The notes below the pieces were generated by a model. The model saw nothing but the letters and a program-made list of their open reading frames with translations, was not told where the DNA came from and ran no database searches. DNA of 38,066 bases from Lentisphaerae bacterium RIFOXYA12_64_32 (GTDB lineage Bacteria; Verrucomicrobiota; Lentisphaeria; Oligosphaerales; YB12-FULL-65-16), in assembly GCA_001803235.1 (NCBI GenBank), contig MHBL01000265.1:1-38066 (forward strand). Reading direction: 5' to 3'. Positions 27,329-35,535 of the stretch are shown here, piece by piece. Position 1 is the first letter of the stretch; each line of letters starts with the position of its first letter. Made by a program: the position numbers and the translations under genes.

Positions 27329-27338
27329 GTTGTACAAC
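27329..27338. promoter_or_regulatory. Candidate toxin-antitoxin operator
   Basis: GTTGTACAAC is a perfect 10-bp palindrome 22 bp upstream of the antitoxin start. A second half-site, GTACAA, follows on the plus strand near 27354, about 20 bp away (two helical turns). Autoregulatory binding by the Phd/YefM antitoxin is inferred from the position and symmetry. The same 220-bp gap must also hold the promoter for the 27528 gene. Confidence 0.45.
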
Positions 27339-27527
27339 TTATGCCAGTGATGCGTACAATAGCTCCGGCGCGGCGCGGAATCAAGCTCGTGAGCGGTTGG
27401 TGCGTCATGCGCCCGATGCGCCCTGGCGGCAGTCTGGCCGGTCATGCAAGGACATGATTCGCTTTTGTTTGACCCAAACGAGTTGGCGGGCGCGCCGAAG
27501 ACGCGTCAAACCGGAAAGGACCGCTGC

Positions 27528-29762
27528 ATGAGAGTTTCCCGTTCCACAAGCATGGTTCGGCATATCCGGCCCGCCGCCGCACGTGTGTGCCTGGGGTGGG
27601 CACTGACCCTCACGCTGGCCGTTGCCGCACAGGCCCAGTCGCCCGTCTCGCTCGGCACGCAGCGCGAACTGTTCGTCGACGAATTCCTGATCGGGAAAAT
27701 GACCGACGCGCGTCTGGTCTTGCACGCGCCGACGCCGCGCGAAGTCGTGATCGTCCACGACGCGCCGTGGGAAGGCAACACTTGCTGCTACCACACCGTG
27801 TTCCGCGATGGCGATGTGTACCGTATGTATTACCGCGGCTCGCATTCCCCGGACACGGCGTCGTCGAAGAGCATTCCGGCGCACCCCGAGTACACCTGCT
27901 ACGCCGAAAGCCCGGACGGGATCCACTGGACGCGGCCTGAGCTGGGGCAGGTCGAGTTCAACGGCTCGCGCCAGAACAATATCCTTGCCGTCGACACCAC
28001 GCACAACTTCGCGCCATTCCGCGACGCCAACCCGAATGCGACCCCCGACGCCCGCTACAAGGCGATTGGCGGTGGCCCGCTGTTCGCGTTCAAGTCACCC
28101 GACGGGCTGCATTGGTCCAAACTCGTCGACAAACCGGTCATCACCAAGGGCGCGTTCGACTCGCAGAACCTCGCGTTCTGGGACGTGATTCGCGGCCGGT
28201 ACGTCGATTTCCATCGCCACTTCAAGGCCGGCGTGCGCGACGTCATGACGTGCACCTCGCCGGACTTCGTGACCTGGACTGAGCCGGTCTGGCTCGAGTA
28301 TCCGGGGGTGTCCCCGGAGCACTTGTACACGAACCAGATCGTCGCCTATCAACGTGCCCCCCACATCTTCATGGGGTTCCCGAAACGTTTCATGCCCGAC
28401 CGCCAAGTCGCCGGCAACCGCATGCCGGGGCTCTCGGACGGCGTGTTCATGACCAGTCGTGACGGGGTGTCGTTCAAGCGTTGGCCGGAGGCGTTCATTC
28501 GTCCGGGGCCGAACCGCGAGCGTTGGTTCAACCGCAACAACATGACGGCCTGGGGCATTGTCGAAACCGCGACGGACATCCCCGGCTGCCCGACCGAACT
28601 GTCGCTGTACTCGACGGAAGCCTACTACGAGAGCGAAGCGGTGCGGGTGCGGCGTTTCACACTGCGCCTCGACGGGTTCGTGTCGGTTCAGGCGCCCATG
28701 AGCGGCGGCGAGATGGTTACGAAGCCTCTGGTGTTCGCCGCCCCCGAGAAGCCTCTGCCGCCACCGGCCCGGTCGGGTGGACCGGTCGCGCGCACCACAG
28801 ACGGGCCCATTCTCGGCACGGCGTCTCTGGTCTTCAACGAGCCGGCCGTCTTGACGCTGCCGGGGACGCGCGAACTCGGGGCCAAGGTGACGTTCGCGGT
28901 TCAGATCGCAGGCGTGCCGCCAGGGCATCGCCGTCTGTTCTCGGCCTACGACGGCGGGCCGGTCACGGCGGGAGTCAAAGAGTTGGTCTTCGACATCGGG
29001 CTGACTTCCGCCAACGCGAAAGACCCCGCCACCCGCTTCATGTACTCGGGCGTGCTGCTCAGCGCCACCCCGGAAAAGACCGGCAACCTGTACGACGGCA
29101 AGCCGCATCACCTGGCCGTCACGTGGGACGACGGAGTGGTTCGCCTGTACGTTGACGGAAGAGAGATGGGGAGCGGCGGCGCGACCGGCGGCGGCCCGCT
29201 GTCGCTGGCGCTCGGCGACCTCCGCTTCGGCGAGGACTATCCCCCCGCCAGCGTCCTCAACGAGCCGTTCCTCGGCAAGGCCGACGACATCCTGGTGCTG
29301 CGCCGTGTCCTGACGGCCGACGAAATCGCCCAACTGGCACGCGACGGCGCCGCGGCGGTCGTGGACCCGGCCCGCGACGAAGGCGTCCTGTACACCATGG
29401 AGCAAGACCAACCCGAGCGAACGCTCACCGATGCCTTGCCTAAGGACGGCAACGGCGCCATCGAACTGCCCCGTGGCGGCCCGGACTGGGGTGACGTGCA
29501 ACTCCTCGTCAACTACTCGACCTCCGTCGCCGGCAGCCTGCGCTGCGAGATTCAGGACGAGACCGGCAAGCCGATCCCGGGCTTCTCTCTGGCTGAATCC
29601 GACCTGATCTACGGCGACCATATCGAGCGCCCGATCTCGTGGGCGGGGCGGACCGAGTTGAAGTCACTGGTCGGCAAGCCAGTGAAGTTGCGGTTCGAAC
29701 TCAAGGACGCAGACTTGTATGCGATCAGGTTTGGGCAAATGCAGGAACTAACGGGCAGATAG
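27528..29762 (+). CDS. Exported GH32-like propeller with inserted LamG domain
   Basis: 744 residues from the ATG at 27528 (GGAAAGGA upstream). Signal peptide CLGWALTLTLAVAAQAQ ends near residue 37. Residues about 40-405 parallel the 4396 protein closely: RELFVDEFLI, PWEGNT, TCYAESPDGIHWTRPELG, FDSQNLAFWD, TELSLYSTEAYYE, VSVQAPMSGGEMVTKPL. Where 4396 passes straight from TKPLTF to its C-terminal sandwich, this protein has about 230 extra residues (about 412-650). These contain a LamG-type ConA domain (HHLAVTWDDGVVRLYVDG, GKADDILVLRRVLTADEIAQL) flanked by Pro-rich and Gly-rich linkers. The sandwich then resumes at LLVNYSTSVAGSLRCEIQD. LamG domains usually bind carbohydrate, so this would be a surface-acting version of the cytosolic 4396 protein. 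Confidence 0.8.
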   Translation: MRVSRSTSMVRHIRPAAARVCLGWALTLTLAVAAQAQSPVSLGTQRELFVDEFLIGKMTDARLVLHAPTPREVVIVHDAPWEGNTCCYHTVFRDGDVYRMYYRGSHSPDTASSKSIPAHPEYTCYAESPDGIHWTRPELGQVEFNGSRQNNILAVDTTHNFAPFRDANPNATPDARYKAIGGGPLFAFKSPDGLHWSKLVDKPVITKGAFDSQNLAFWDVIRGRYVDFHRHFKAGVRDVMTCTSPDFVTWTEPVWLEYPGVSPEHLYTNQIVAYQRAPHIFMGFPKRFMPDRQVAGNRMPGLSDGVFMTSRDGVSFKRWPEAFIRPGPNRERWFNRNNMTAWGIVETATDIPGCPTELSLYSTEAYYESEAVRVRRFTLRLDGFVSVQAPMSGGEMVTKPLVFAAPEKPLPPPARSGGPVARTTDGPILGTASLVFNEPAVLTLPGTRELGAKVTFAVQIAGVPPGHRRLFSAYDGGPVTAGVKELVFDIGLTSANAKDPATRFMYSGVLLSATPEKTGNLYDGKPHHLAVTWDDGVVRLYVDGREMGSGGATGGGPLSLALGDLRFGEDYPPASVLNEPFLGKADDILVLRRVLTADEIAQLARDGAAAVVDPARDEGVLYTMEQDQPERTLTDALPKDGNGAIELPRGGPDWGDVQLLVNYSTSVAGSLRCEIQDETGKPIPGFSLAESDLIYGDHIERPISWAGRTELKSLVGKPVKLRFELKDADLYAIRFGQMQELTGR

Positions 29763-29800
29763 GTGTCGGGTGCATAGCCCGGCGGCAGGAGAACCATACC

Positions 29801-30784
29801 ATGGACATTCGCGTGACACGGGCCAGGAGGATCTTTTCCGACGGTCGGCACAATGCATTCACTGGCATTGCGGCTTTGGGCGGCAGGACGTTCATCGGGT
29901 TCCGGTCGGGCACGACACACATGACCCTGGACGGTGCCGTCAAGGTCATTGCGTCTGCCGACATGGAAAAGTGGGAGGTCGTTGCCGAGAAGCGACATCC
30001 GGAGTTCGATCTGCGGGATGCGAAGATGGTGATGTTCAAGAACGCCGTGATGGTCTTCTTCGGCGCCCGTGGCAAAGCGGGTCTCCAACAGTCGATGATG
30101 TGCCAGTCGACGGACGGTGTCAGTTTCGGCGATCCGGTCGTGCTCAAAGGCGTCCCGGCGAAGCACTGGCTCTGGTGTGCGTGTCCGTGCGGCGATGCGT
30201 TGTACGGGACTGCCTACGGAACGGACAAGGGCGAGTACGGTGTCGCCCTGTACCGCAGCGGCGACGGTCAGGCGTGGGAAAAAGTTGTCGATTTCCCGGT
30301 GACGGGGAACGAGACCTTCATTGATTTCGATCGCGCCGGCGTGTTGTGGGCTTTGGTGCGCGATGACCATCGCGGCTGTATCCCAACGCTGTGCACGGCT
30401 GAGCCGCCCTACACCAAGTTCCGGTCAGTCACGCGTCTGCCCATGCGACTCCAGGGGCCGATGCTCAAGCGGCTCGATGGCGGTTGCGTCATCGCTTGCC
30501 GGCAATGGGACCTGCCTGGGAGGCGGAACCTGCGCACCGACCTGGTCTGGCTCGAAGACGGAAACGACCCACGCCTGGTCCGCTCGCTGCCCAGTGGCGG
30601 CGACACGTCGTACGCTGGCTGGCTGGATGTGGCGCAGGGCAGGGCGGTGTTGTCCTACTACTCCGCGCATTCCCACAAGATGGACGAACCGCACGCGAAC
30701 GACGCCGCGTTCGCCAAGGACGGCGCCCACGCCGAACACTCGACCCCCGCGGACATCTTCCTGGCCGACATCTCGTACGCGTAG
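29801..30784 (+). CDS. 'HNAFT' propeller protein, copy 2
   Basis: 327 residues from the ATG at 29801 (CAGGAGA upstream). No signal peptide. Paralogue of the 8343 protein: it shares GRHNAFTGIAALGGRTFIGFRSG at the start, the LRDAKM/VRDPHF-type block, GPMLKRLDGG and the C-terminal LPSGGDTSYAGW..LSYYSAHSH..IFLADI. Asp-box-like units are degenerate (SADMEKW, SGDGQAW). As with copy 1, it follows a GH32-like propeller gene, so the order GH32-like then HNAFT is repeated in the locus. The reaction is unknown; a cytosolic location suggests it acts on an imported product or a phosphorylated sugar (inference). Confidence 0.75.
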   Translation: MDIRVTRARRIFSDGRHNAFTGIAALGGRTFIGFRSGTTHMTLDGAVKVIASADMEKWEVVAEKRHPEFDLRDAKMVMFKNAVMVFFGARGKAGLQQSMMCQSTDGVSFGDPVVLKGVPAKHWLWCACPCGDALYGTAYGTDKGEYGVALYRSGDGQAWEKVVDFPVTGNETFIDFDRAGVLWALVRDDHRGCIPTLCTAEPPYTKFRSVTRLPMRLQGPMLKRLDGGCVIACRQWDLPGRRNLRTDLVWLEDGNDPRLVRSLPSGGDTSYAGWLDVAQGRAVLSYYSAHSHKMDEPHANDAAFAKDGAHAEHSTPADIFLADISYA

Positions 30785-30853
30785 TCCCCACGGCGGGACC
30801 CGGCTCTGCCGGCGCCCGCCCTGAACCCTGAACCTTTGAACCCCAAGGCCCCC

Positions 30854-31858
30854 ATGAAGAACATGCTGATCATCGGCGCCGGTGGCATTGCACACCGGCA
30901 CATTCGCGGTTTCCTCAAGACCGGGCGTGCACGGCTGGCCATCGTCGAGCCGGACGCGCAGAAACGGGATGCCGTTCGCAAGGACTACGGTATCGAGCGC
31001 GCCTATGCGGACATCTCGGAAGCGGACCTGCCGGGGTTCGACGGCGCGGTGATCTGCGCTCCGGCGCATGTGCACGTGCCGCTGGCGCGCAAGTGCGCCG
31101 AGGCCGGACTGCCGTTCCTGCTCGAGAAGCCGCTGGCCGTGACCCTCGATGGTGTCGATGAATTGCTCGACGCGGTCCGGAGCAAGGGGCTGCTGGCCAG
31201 GGTGGCCTACGTGCGCCGCGTCGCCGAGGACACGATCGCGTTTGCCACGCAGGTTCGCGAGGGCCGTATCGGCACACCGAAAATGTGCTACATCAACGTC
31301 TCGCAGGATTTCCCCAAGTACCGGCCCGACTTCCAGCGCACCTACTACGCGAAGAAGGCGATGGGCGGCGGCGCGCTCCTGGACGCGGGCAGCCACATGA
31401 TCGACCTGCTGTTGTGGATGCTCGGGCCGGTCTCCGAAGTGTTCTCCATGTATGATCGCCTCGTGCTGGAAGGCACCGAGGTCGAGGACAGCGCCCTGAC
31501 CAGCATGCGGTTCGCCAGCGGCGCCATGGCCCAGCTCAGCCAGAACCAGTTCCAGAAACCCAACGTCGCCACTCTGGAAATGATCGGGACCAAGGGGAAC
31601 CTGCGGTTCGATCTGGGCGCCGGTGTCATCCGCTTCGCCGGTGACGACTCCGGGCACTGGGACGAGCAAGAGTTCAGTGGTGGCGGGACACCCATGGAAC
31701 GACACGAGTTGCGGTTCGGCCGGCAGGCGGACCTGTTCCTCGACATGCTCGACGGCAAGCCGTCGCTCCTGGCGACACTGGACGACGCGCGCGACAACCT
31801 GCGCGTCGTCCTCGCAGCGAAAGAGTCGTACGCGACCGGGCGTATGGTCAAGTTGTAG
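30854..31858 (+). CDS. Gfo/Idh/MocA-family oxidoreductase
   Basis: 334 residues from the ATG at 30854; a TTG six codons upstream lies in spacer repeat sequence (CCCTGAACCCTGAACCTTTGAA) and is less likely. An N-terminal Rossmann NAD(P) domain carries GAGGIA at 8-13 and the catalytic-type EKP at 91-93 (LLEKPLAV). The C-terminal alpha/beta domain carries GSHMIDLLL with His181 and Asp184, the positions expected for the sugar-oxidising family members. Enzymes of this family oxidise or reduce sugar or inositol hydroxyls. In this cluster it would oxidise the imported sugar or a derivative. Cytosolic. Confidence 0.88.
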   Translation: MKNMLIIGAGGIAHRHIRGFLKTGRARLAIVEPDAQKRDAVRKDYGIERAYADISEADLPGFDGAVICAPAHVHVPLARKCAEAGLPFLLEKPLAVTLDGVDELLDAVRSKGLLARVAYVRRVAEDTIAFATQVREGRIGTPKMCYINVSQDFPKYRPDFQRTYYAKKAMGGGALLDAGSHMIDLLLWMLGPVSEVFSMYDRLVLEGTEVEDSALTSMRFASGAMAQLSQNQFQKPNVATLEMIGTKGNLRFDLGAGVIRFAGDDSGHWDEQEFSGGGTPMERHELRFGRQADLFLDMLDGKPSLLATLDDARDNLRVVLAAKESYATGRMVKL

Positions 31859-31989
31859 GCTGTCGGCGGTTGGCTGCCCGAGCCCCCGACATGGTTTGGG
31901 TGACGAGGGGCGTCGGGCGATGGTCACTGAGTCACCCCGGGATCGTGACTGTGCGTCCGTCACAAGAAAAACATCGAGCGGCATCCTCC

Positions 31990-34308
31990 ATGGAACAGCA
32001 TCCTATGTGGACACTCACGCAGAACGATCGGCGCCTCGCGGAGCAGCTCCAGGCACGGCTGCCGGAGCGCGTCTTTGACGGCCATGCCCACGTGTACCGG
32101 TGTGCGGACATCGCACCGTGTCCGGGGTTCATTGCCGCCGGCCCGGCCGAGGCCGGGTTGGACGCCTGGCGTGACGCCGTCGGCCGGTTCACCGGCGCGT
32201 CGCGTTTGGCGGGTGGGCTGTTCATTCCGTACCCGTCCCGCGACGGGAATGCCGCCGCCGCCACGGAGTACGCCGTGGCCCAGGCCGCGGCTGCGGACTC
32301 CGCACGGGCGCTGCTCCTGGTCGGACCGCGGTCGTCACGCAAGGCGATCGAGCGGCAGTTGGACAACCCAACGGTCGCAGGGTTCAAACCGTACCACCTC
32401 TACGCCAAGGGCCGCGACACGTTCCGCAGTGACATCGGAGAGTACCTCCCGCAATGGGTGTGGAAACTCGCCGAAGCGCGGGGCCTGCTCATCCTCCTGC
32501 ACGTGGTCAAGGACGGCGCACTGGCCGACCCCGATAACGCCGCGACCCTCCGCCGGTTGTGCGAGACGTATCCGCGTGCGCGGCTGGTGCTGGCGCATGC
32601 CGGACGCTGCTTCCACGCCCCGAACGCCGCGGCCGGACTGCCCGCACTGCGCGGCCTGGACAACGTCTGGTTCGACAGTTCCGGCATCTGCGAAGCGGAA
32701 CCGCTCGTGGCCATCCTCGACGAGTTCGGCCCGAGCCGGCTGATGTGGGGTTCGGACTTCCCCGTCTCGCAGCAGCGCGGCCGGTGCGTGACGCTGGGCA
32801 CGGGCTTCGCCTGGATCACCACCGACCTCATCGACTGGAACGACCGCGCGTTCTTCGGCGAGCCGGTCCTGGTCGGCCTGGAATCGCTGCGCGCCCTGTT
32901 CCAGGCGGTCGACGACGTGGGGTTGAACGCCGAAGACATACAGAACATATTCCACTGCAACATGGTACAACTGCTAGGCCTCCGGGAGACCGCCGCTGGC
33001 GTGACACAGGCACGCTACCAGGATGCCCGGCAGCTCATCCCGGGCGGCACGCAACTGCTGAGCAAACGTCCCGAGATGTTCGCGCCCGGCCAGTGGCCGG
33101 CGTACGGCCGTGAGGCGCGCGGTTGCGAGGTCTGGGACCTGGACGGGCGCCGCTACACCGACGTCAGCATCCACGGCATCGGCGCGTGTCTGCTCGGGTT
33201 CCGCGACCCTGACGTGACCCGCGCCGTACAGCGCCGGTTGCGCCTCGGCAGTTTCAGCACCCTGAACCCGCCCGAGGAAGTCGAACTGGCCGAACTGCTC
33301 TGCCAACTGCATCCCTGGGCTGAGCAGGCGCGGTTCACGCGCGCGGGTGGCGAGGCCATGCAGGTCGCCGTACGCATCGCGCGGGCTACCACGGATCGTT
33401 CGGTGGTGGCCGTGTGCGGCTACCACGGTTGGCACGACTGGTACCTGGCCGCGAACCTCGGCGAGGATGACTCGCTGCGCGGGCATCTGCTGCCCGGGCT
33501 CAGCCCGTGCGGAGTCCCCGCGGAACTGCGTGGCACGGCGTACACGTTCACCTACAACAACCGCGAAGCACTGCAGCGCATCATTGATGCGCATGGGCCG
33601 CGTCTGGCAGCCGTGGTCATGGAACCGTGCCGCAACACGGACCCGGAACCCGGGTTCCTCGAGTTCGTCCGCGATGTCGCGCACCGTGCCGGTGCGCTCC
33701 TGGTCTTCGACGAAATCACCATCGGTTGGCGCCTGACGTTGGGTGGCGCGCACCTGCGGCTCGGGGTGAACCCGGACATTGCGGTGTTCGCCAAGGCGTT
33801 GGGCAACGGCCACCCGATCGGCGCTGTCATCGGCACGCGCCAGGCCATGGACGGCGCGAACGTCTCGTTCATCAGCAGCACGTACTGGACCGAGGCGATC
33901 GGCCCGGCTGCGGCCCTGGCCACGGTGCGCAAGATGCAGCAGGTTGACGTCCCCGCGCACTGCGCCCGGGTGGGTGCCAAGGTCCTCGATGCCTGGCGCG
34001 AGTTGGGTCGGAAACACGGGTTGCCCGTGTCGGTGCCGGCGCATTTCCCGGCGCTTGCACATTTTGCATTTGAACATCCTCAGGCGCAGGAACTTAAGAC
34101 GCTGTACATTCAGGAGATGCTGGACCGTGGCTTTCTTGCGACCACGGCGCTGTACGCGACGCTGGCTCACACCGACGAGGTCATCCGCCGTTATATTGAC
34201 GCGATCGATGCGGTGTTCGCACGGCTCGCAGCCGCGCTGGCCGCCGGGGACGTCGCAGCGCGTCTCCGCGGCCCCGCAGCACACGCCGGCTTCCGGCGGC
34301 TGCTCTGA
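31990..34308 (+). CDS. Amidohydrolase / class-III aminotransferase fusion
   Basis: 772 residues from the ATG at 31990; earlier in-frame codons lack similarity. Residues about 25-325 are an amidohydrolase-2 TIM barrel with metal ligands His32 and His34 (DGHAHVY), His171 (LLHVVKD), His203 (LAHAGR) and Asp256 (WGSDFP). Residues about 335-760 are a PLP-dependent class-III aminotransferase close to glutamate-1-semialdehyde aminomutase: GYHGWHDWY, LVFDEITIGWR, and Schiff-base Lys602 in FAKALGNGHPIGAVIG. The join near residue 330 (GVTQARYQDARQLIPGGTQL) runs directly into the usual aminotransferase start. Amidohydrolase-2 enzymes hydrolyse lactones or amides or decarboxylate acids; the transaminase would add or remove an amino group. 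The fusion suggests consecutive steps on one amino-acid-like or amino-sugar intermediate. Confidence 0.88.
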   Translation: MEQHPMWTLTQNDRRLAEQLQARLPERVFDGHAHVYRCADIAPCPGFIAAGPAEAGLDAWRDAVGRFTGASRLAGGLFIPYPSRDGNAAAATEYAVAQAAAADSARALLLVGPRSSRKAIERQLDNPTVAGFKPYHLYAKGRDTFRSDIGEYLPQWVWKLAEARGLLILLHVVKDGALADPDNAATLRRLCETYPRARLVLAHAGRCFHAPNAAAGLPALRGLDNVWFDSSGICEAEPLVAILDEFGPSRLMWGSDFPVSQQRGRCVTLGTGFAWITTDLIDWNDRAFFGEPVLVGLESLRALFQAVDDVGLNAEDIQNIFHCNMVQLLGLRETAAGVTQARYQDARQLIPGGTQLLSKRPEMFAPGQWPAYGREARGCEVWDLDGRRYTDVSIHGIGACLLGFRDPDVTRAVQRRLRLGSFSTLNPPEEVELAELLCQLHPWAEQARFTRAGGEAMQVAVRIARATTDRSVVAVCGYHGWHDWYLAANLGEDDSLRGHLLPGLSPCGVPAELRGTAYTFTYNNREALQRIIDAHGPRLAAVVMEPCRNTDPEPGFLEFVRDVAHRAGALLVFDEITIGWRLTLGGAHLRLGVNPDIAVFAKALGNGHPIGAVIGTRQAMDGANVSFISSTYWTEAIGPAAALATVRKMQQVDVPAHCARVGAKVLDAWRELGRKHGLPVSVPAHFPALAHFAFEHPQAQELKTLYIQEMLDRGFLATTALYATLAHTDEVIRRYIDAIDAVFARLAAALAAGDVAARLRGPAAHAGFRRLL

Positions 34309-34370
34309 GTTCTGGGTCGGTTGCGCCCGCAGCGCCAGCGCAGGTCGCCGCCAAGTCCGTTTCGTCCGTT

Positions 34371-34440
34371 TCGTCCGGTGATTTCGAAGACCTCGAAGAT
34401 CTCGAGGGTCCCGCTCCGCCCAGTCCAGTCCACACCACAA
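34371..34440 (+). repeat. GATCTCGA-rich spacer repeat, copy 2
   Basis: TTTCGTCCG units run into GTCCGGTGATTTCGAAGACC, then TCGAAGATCTCGAGGGTCCCG, ending with CCACACCACAAGG shortly before the ATG at 34454. The order matches copy 1 at 7241-7317, including the trailing ACACCACA, so the two pre-gene spacers share an origin. CTCGAGATCTTCGAGG-like words make it partly palindromic. Confidence 0.6.
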
Positions 34441-34453
34441 GGCAACCACACAC

Positions 34454-35434
34454 ATGGCCGCCGACGCACAACCGACAGCCGTACCCCGGCCGCTGGTCTC
34501 CCGCCCCGAGATCCGCCTGGCCATGCTCGGCATGGTCGAGGGCAACGGGCACCCGTACTCGTGGAGTGCGATCTTCAACGGCTATGATCGTGCGGCCATG
34601 GCCGGTTGCCCGTACGCCGGTATCCCGGAGTACCTCAACAAGCAGCCGCCGGAAACGCTCCGGATCCCCGGCGCCCGTGTGACGCACATCTGGGCGGACG
34701 ACCCGGCGGCGGCGCGGCACGTCGCGACCTGCTCGCTCATTCCGAATGTCGTGGCTGCGGCTACCGATGTCATCGGCCAGGTCGACGCGGTCATTGTCGC
34801 CACCGACATCGGGCACGAGCACGTTGCGCGCTGCCGGCCGTTCGTTGAGGCGGGGTTGCCCGTGTTCGTCGACAAGCCGATGGTCGACAATGCCGCCGAC
34901 CTGCGCGTGTTCCGGGACTGGGTCGCGGCCGGCCGGCCGATCCTGTCGTCGAGCAGCATGCGCTACACCAAGGAGTATGCGCCATACCGGCTCTCGACCG
35001 CCGAACTGGGCGCGTTGCGCTACGTCAGCATCACCACGCCCAAGAGCTGGGAGCGCTACGGCATCCACGCCTTGGAGGGCATGTACCCGATCCTCGGTCC
35101 CGGGTTCCTGTCGGTGCGCAACACCGGCACGCCTGAGCGCAACATCGTGCACCTCAAGCACGCGCGCGGCGCGGACGTAGTCGTCGTAGCCACGAAGGAC
35201 ATGACCGGCAGCTTCGGCGTGCTGACCTTGTGCGGCACGGCGGGCAATGTCAGTGTTTCGTCGCGTGACACGTTCTACTCCTTCCGTTCGCAACTCGTGG
35301 CGTTCGTCGAGTATTTGCGTACCGGTGTGCGCCCGTTCCCGTTCAGCGAGACCGAGGAACTGATGCGACTGCTCATTGCCGGCATCGTCAGTCGCGAGCA
35401 AGGCGGCCGCGAGGTACGCCGGGAGGAGATCTGA
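34454..35434 (+). CDS. Gfo/Idh/MocA-like oxidoreductase, divergent NAD loop
   Basis: 326 residues. The start region IRLAMLGMVEGNGHPYSWSAI (20-40) replaces the usual GxGxxG nucleotide loop with G-M-V-E-G-N-G-H, typical of a PVC subgroup with a SWSAIFNGYD signature. The DKP motif at 140-142 (VFVDKPM) matches the catalytic EKP of the family. A SWERYGIHALEGMYPILG segment stands in the C-terminal domain where the catalytic His is expected (YGIHALE). It is shorter than typical family members by about 20-40 residues. It may be an oxidoreductase of unusual cofactor geometry or an accessory subunit; activity is unproven. It lies between the fusion enzyme and the alpha/alpha-toroid gene in the third block. 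Confidence 0.75.
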   Translation: MAADAQPTAVPRPLVSRPEIRLAMLGMVEGNGHPYSWSAIFNGYDRAAMAGCPYAGIPEYLNKQPPETLRIPGARVTHIWADDPAAARHVATCSLIPNVVAAATDVIGQVDAVIVATDIGHEHVARCRPFVEAGLPVFVDKPMVDNAADLRVFRDWVAAGRPILSSSSMRYTKEYAPYRLSTAELGALRYVSITTPKSWERYGIHALEGMYPILGPGFLSVRNTGTPERNIVHLKHARGADVVVVATKDMTGSFGVLTLCGTAGNVSVSSRDTFYSFRSQLVAFVEYLRTGVRPFPFSETEELMRLLIAGIVSREQGGREVRREEI

Positions 35435-35535
35435 TGCTGGAGTCATCGCACGGTGACTCCCGCCAAGTATTGCCCGATCGGGCTCGGAAGAAGTCGGGCA
35501 AGGCTCCCGTCTTGCCGATGAGGAGAGGTATCAAT

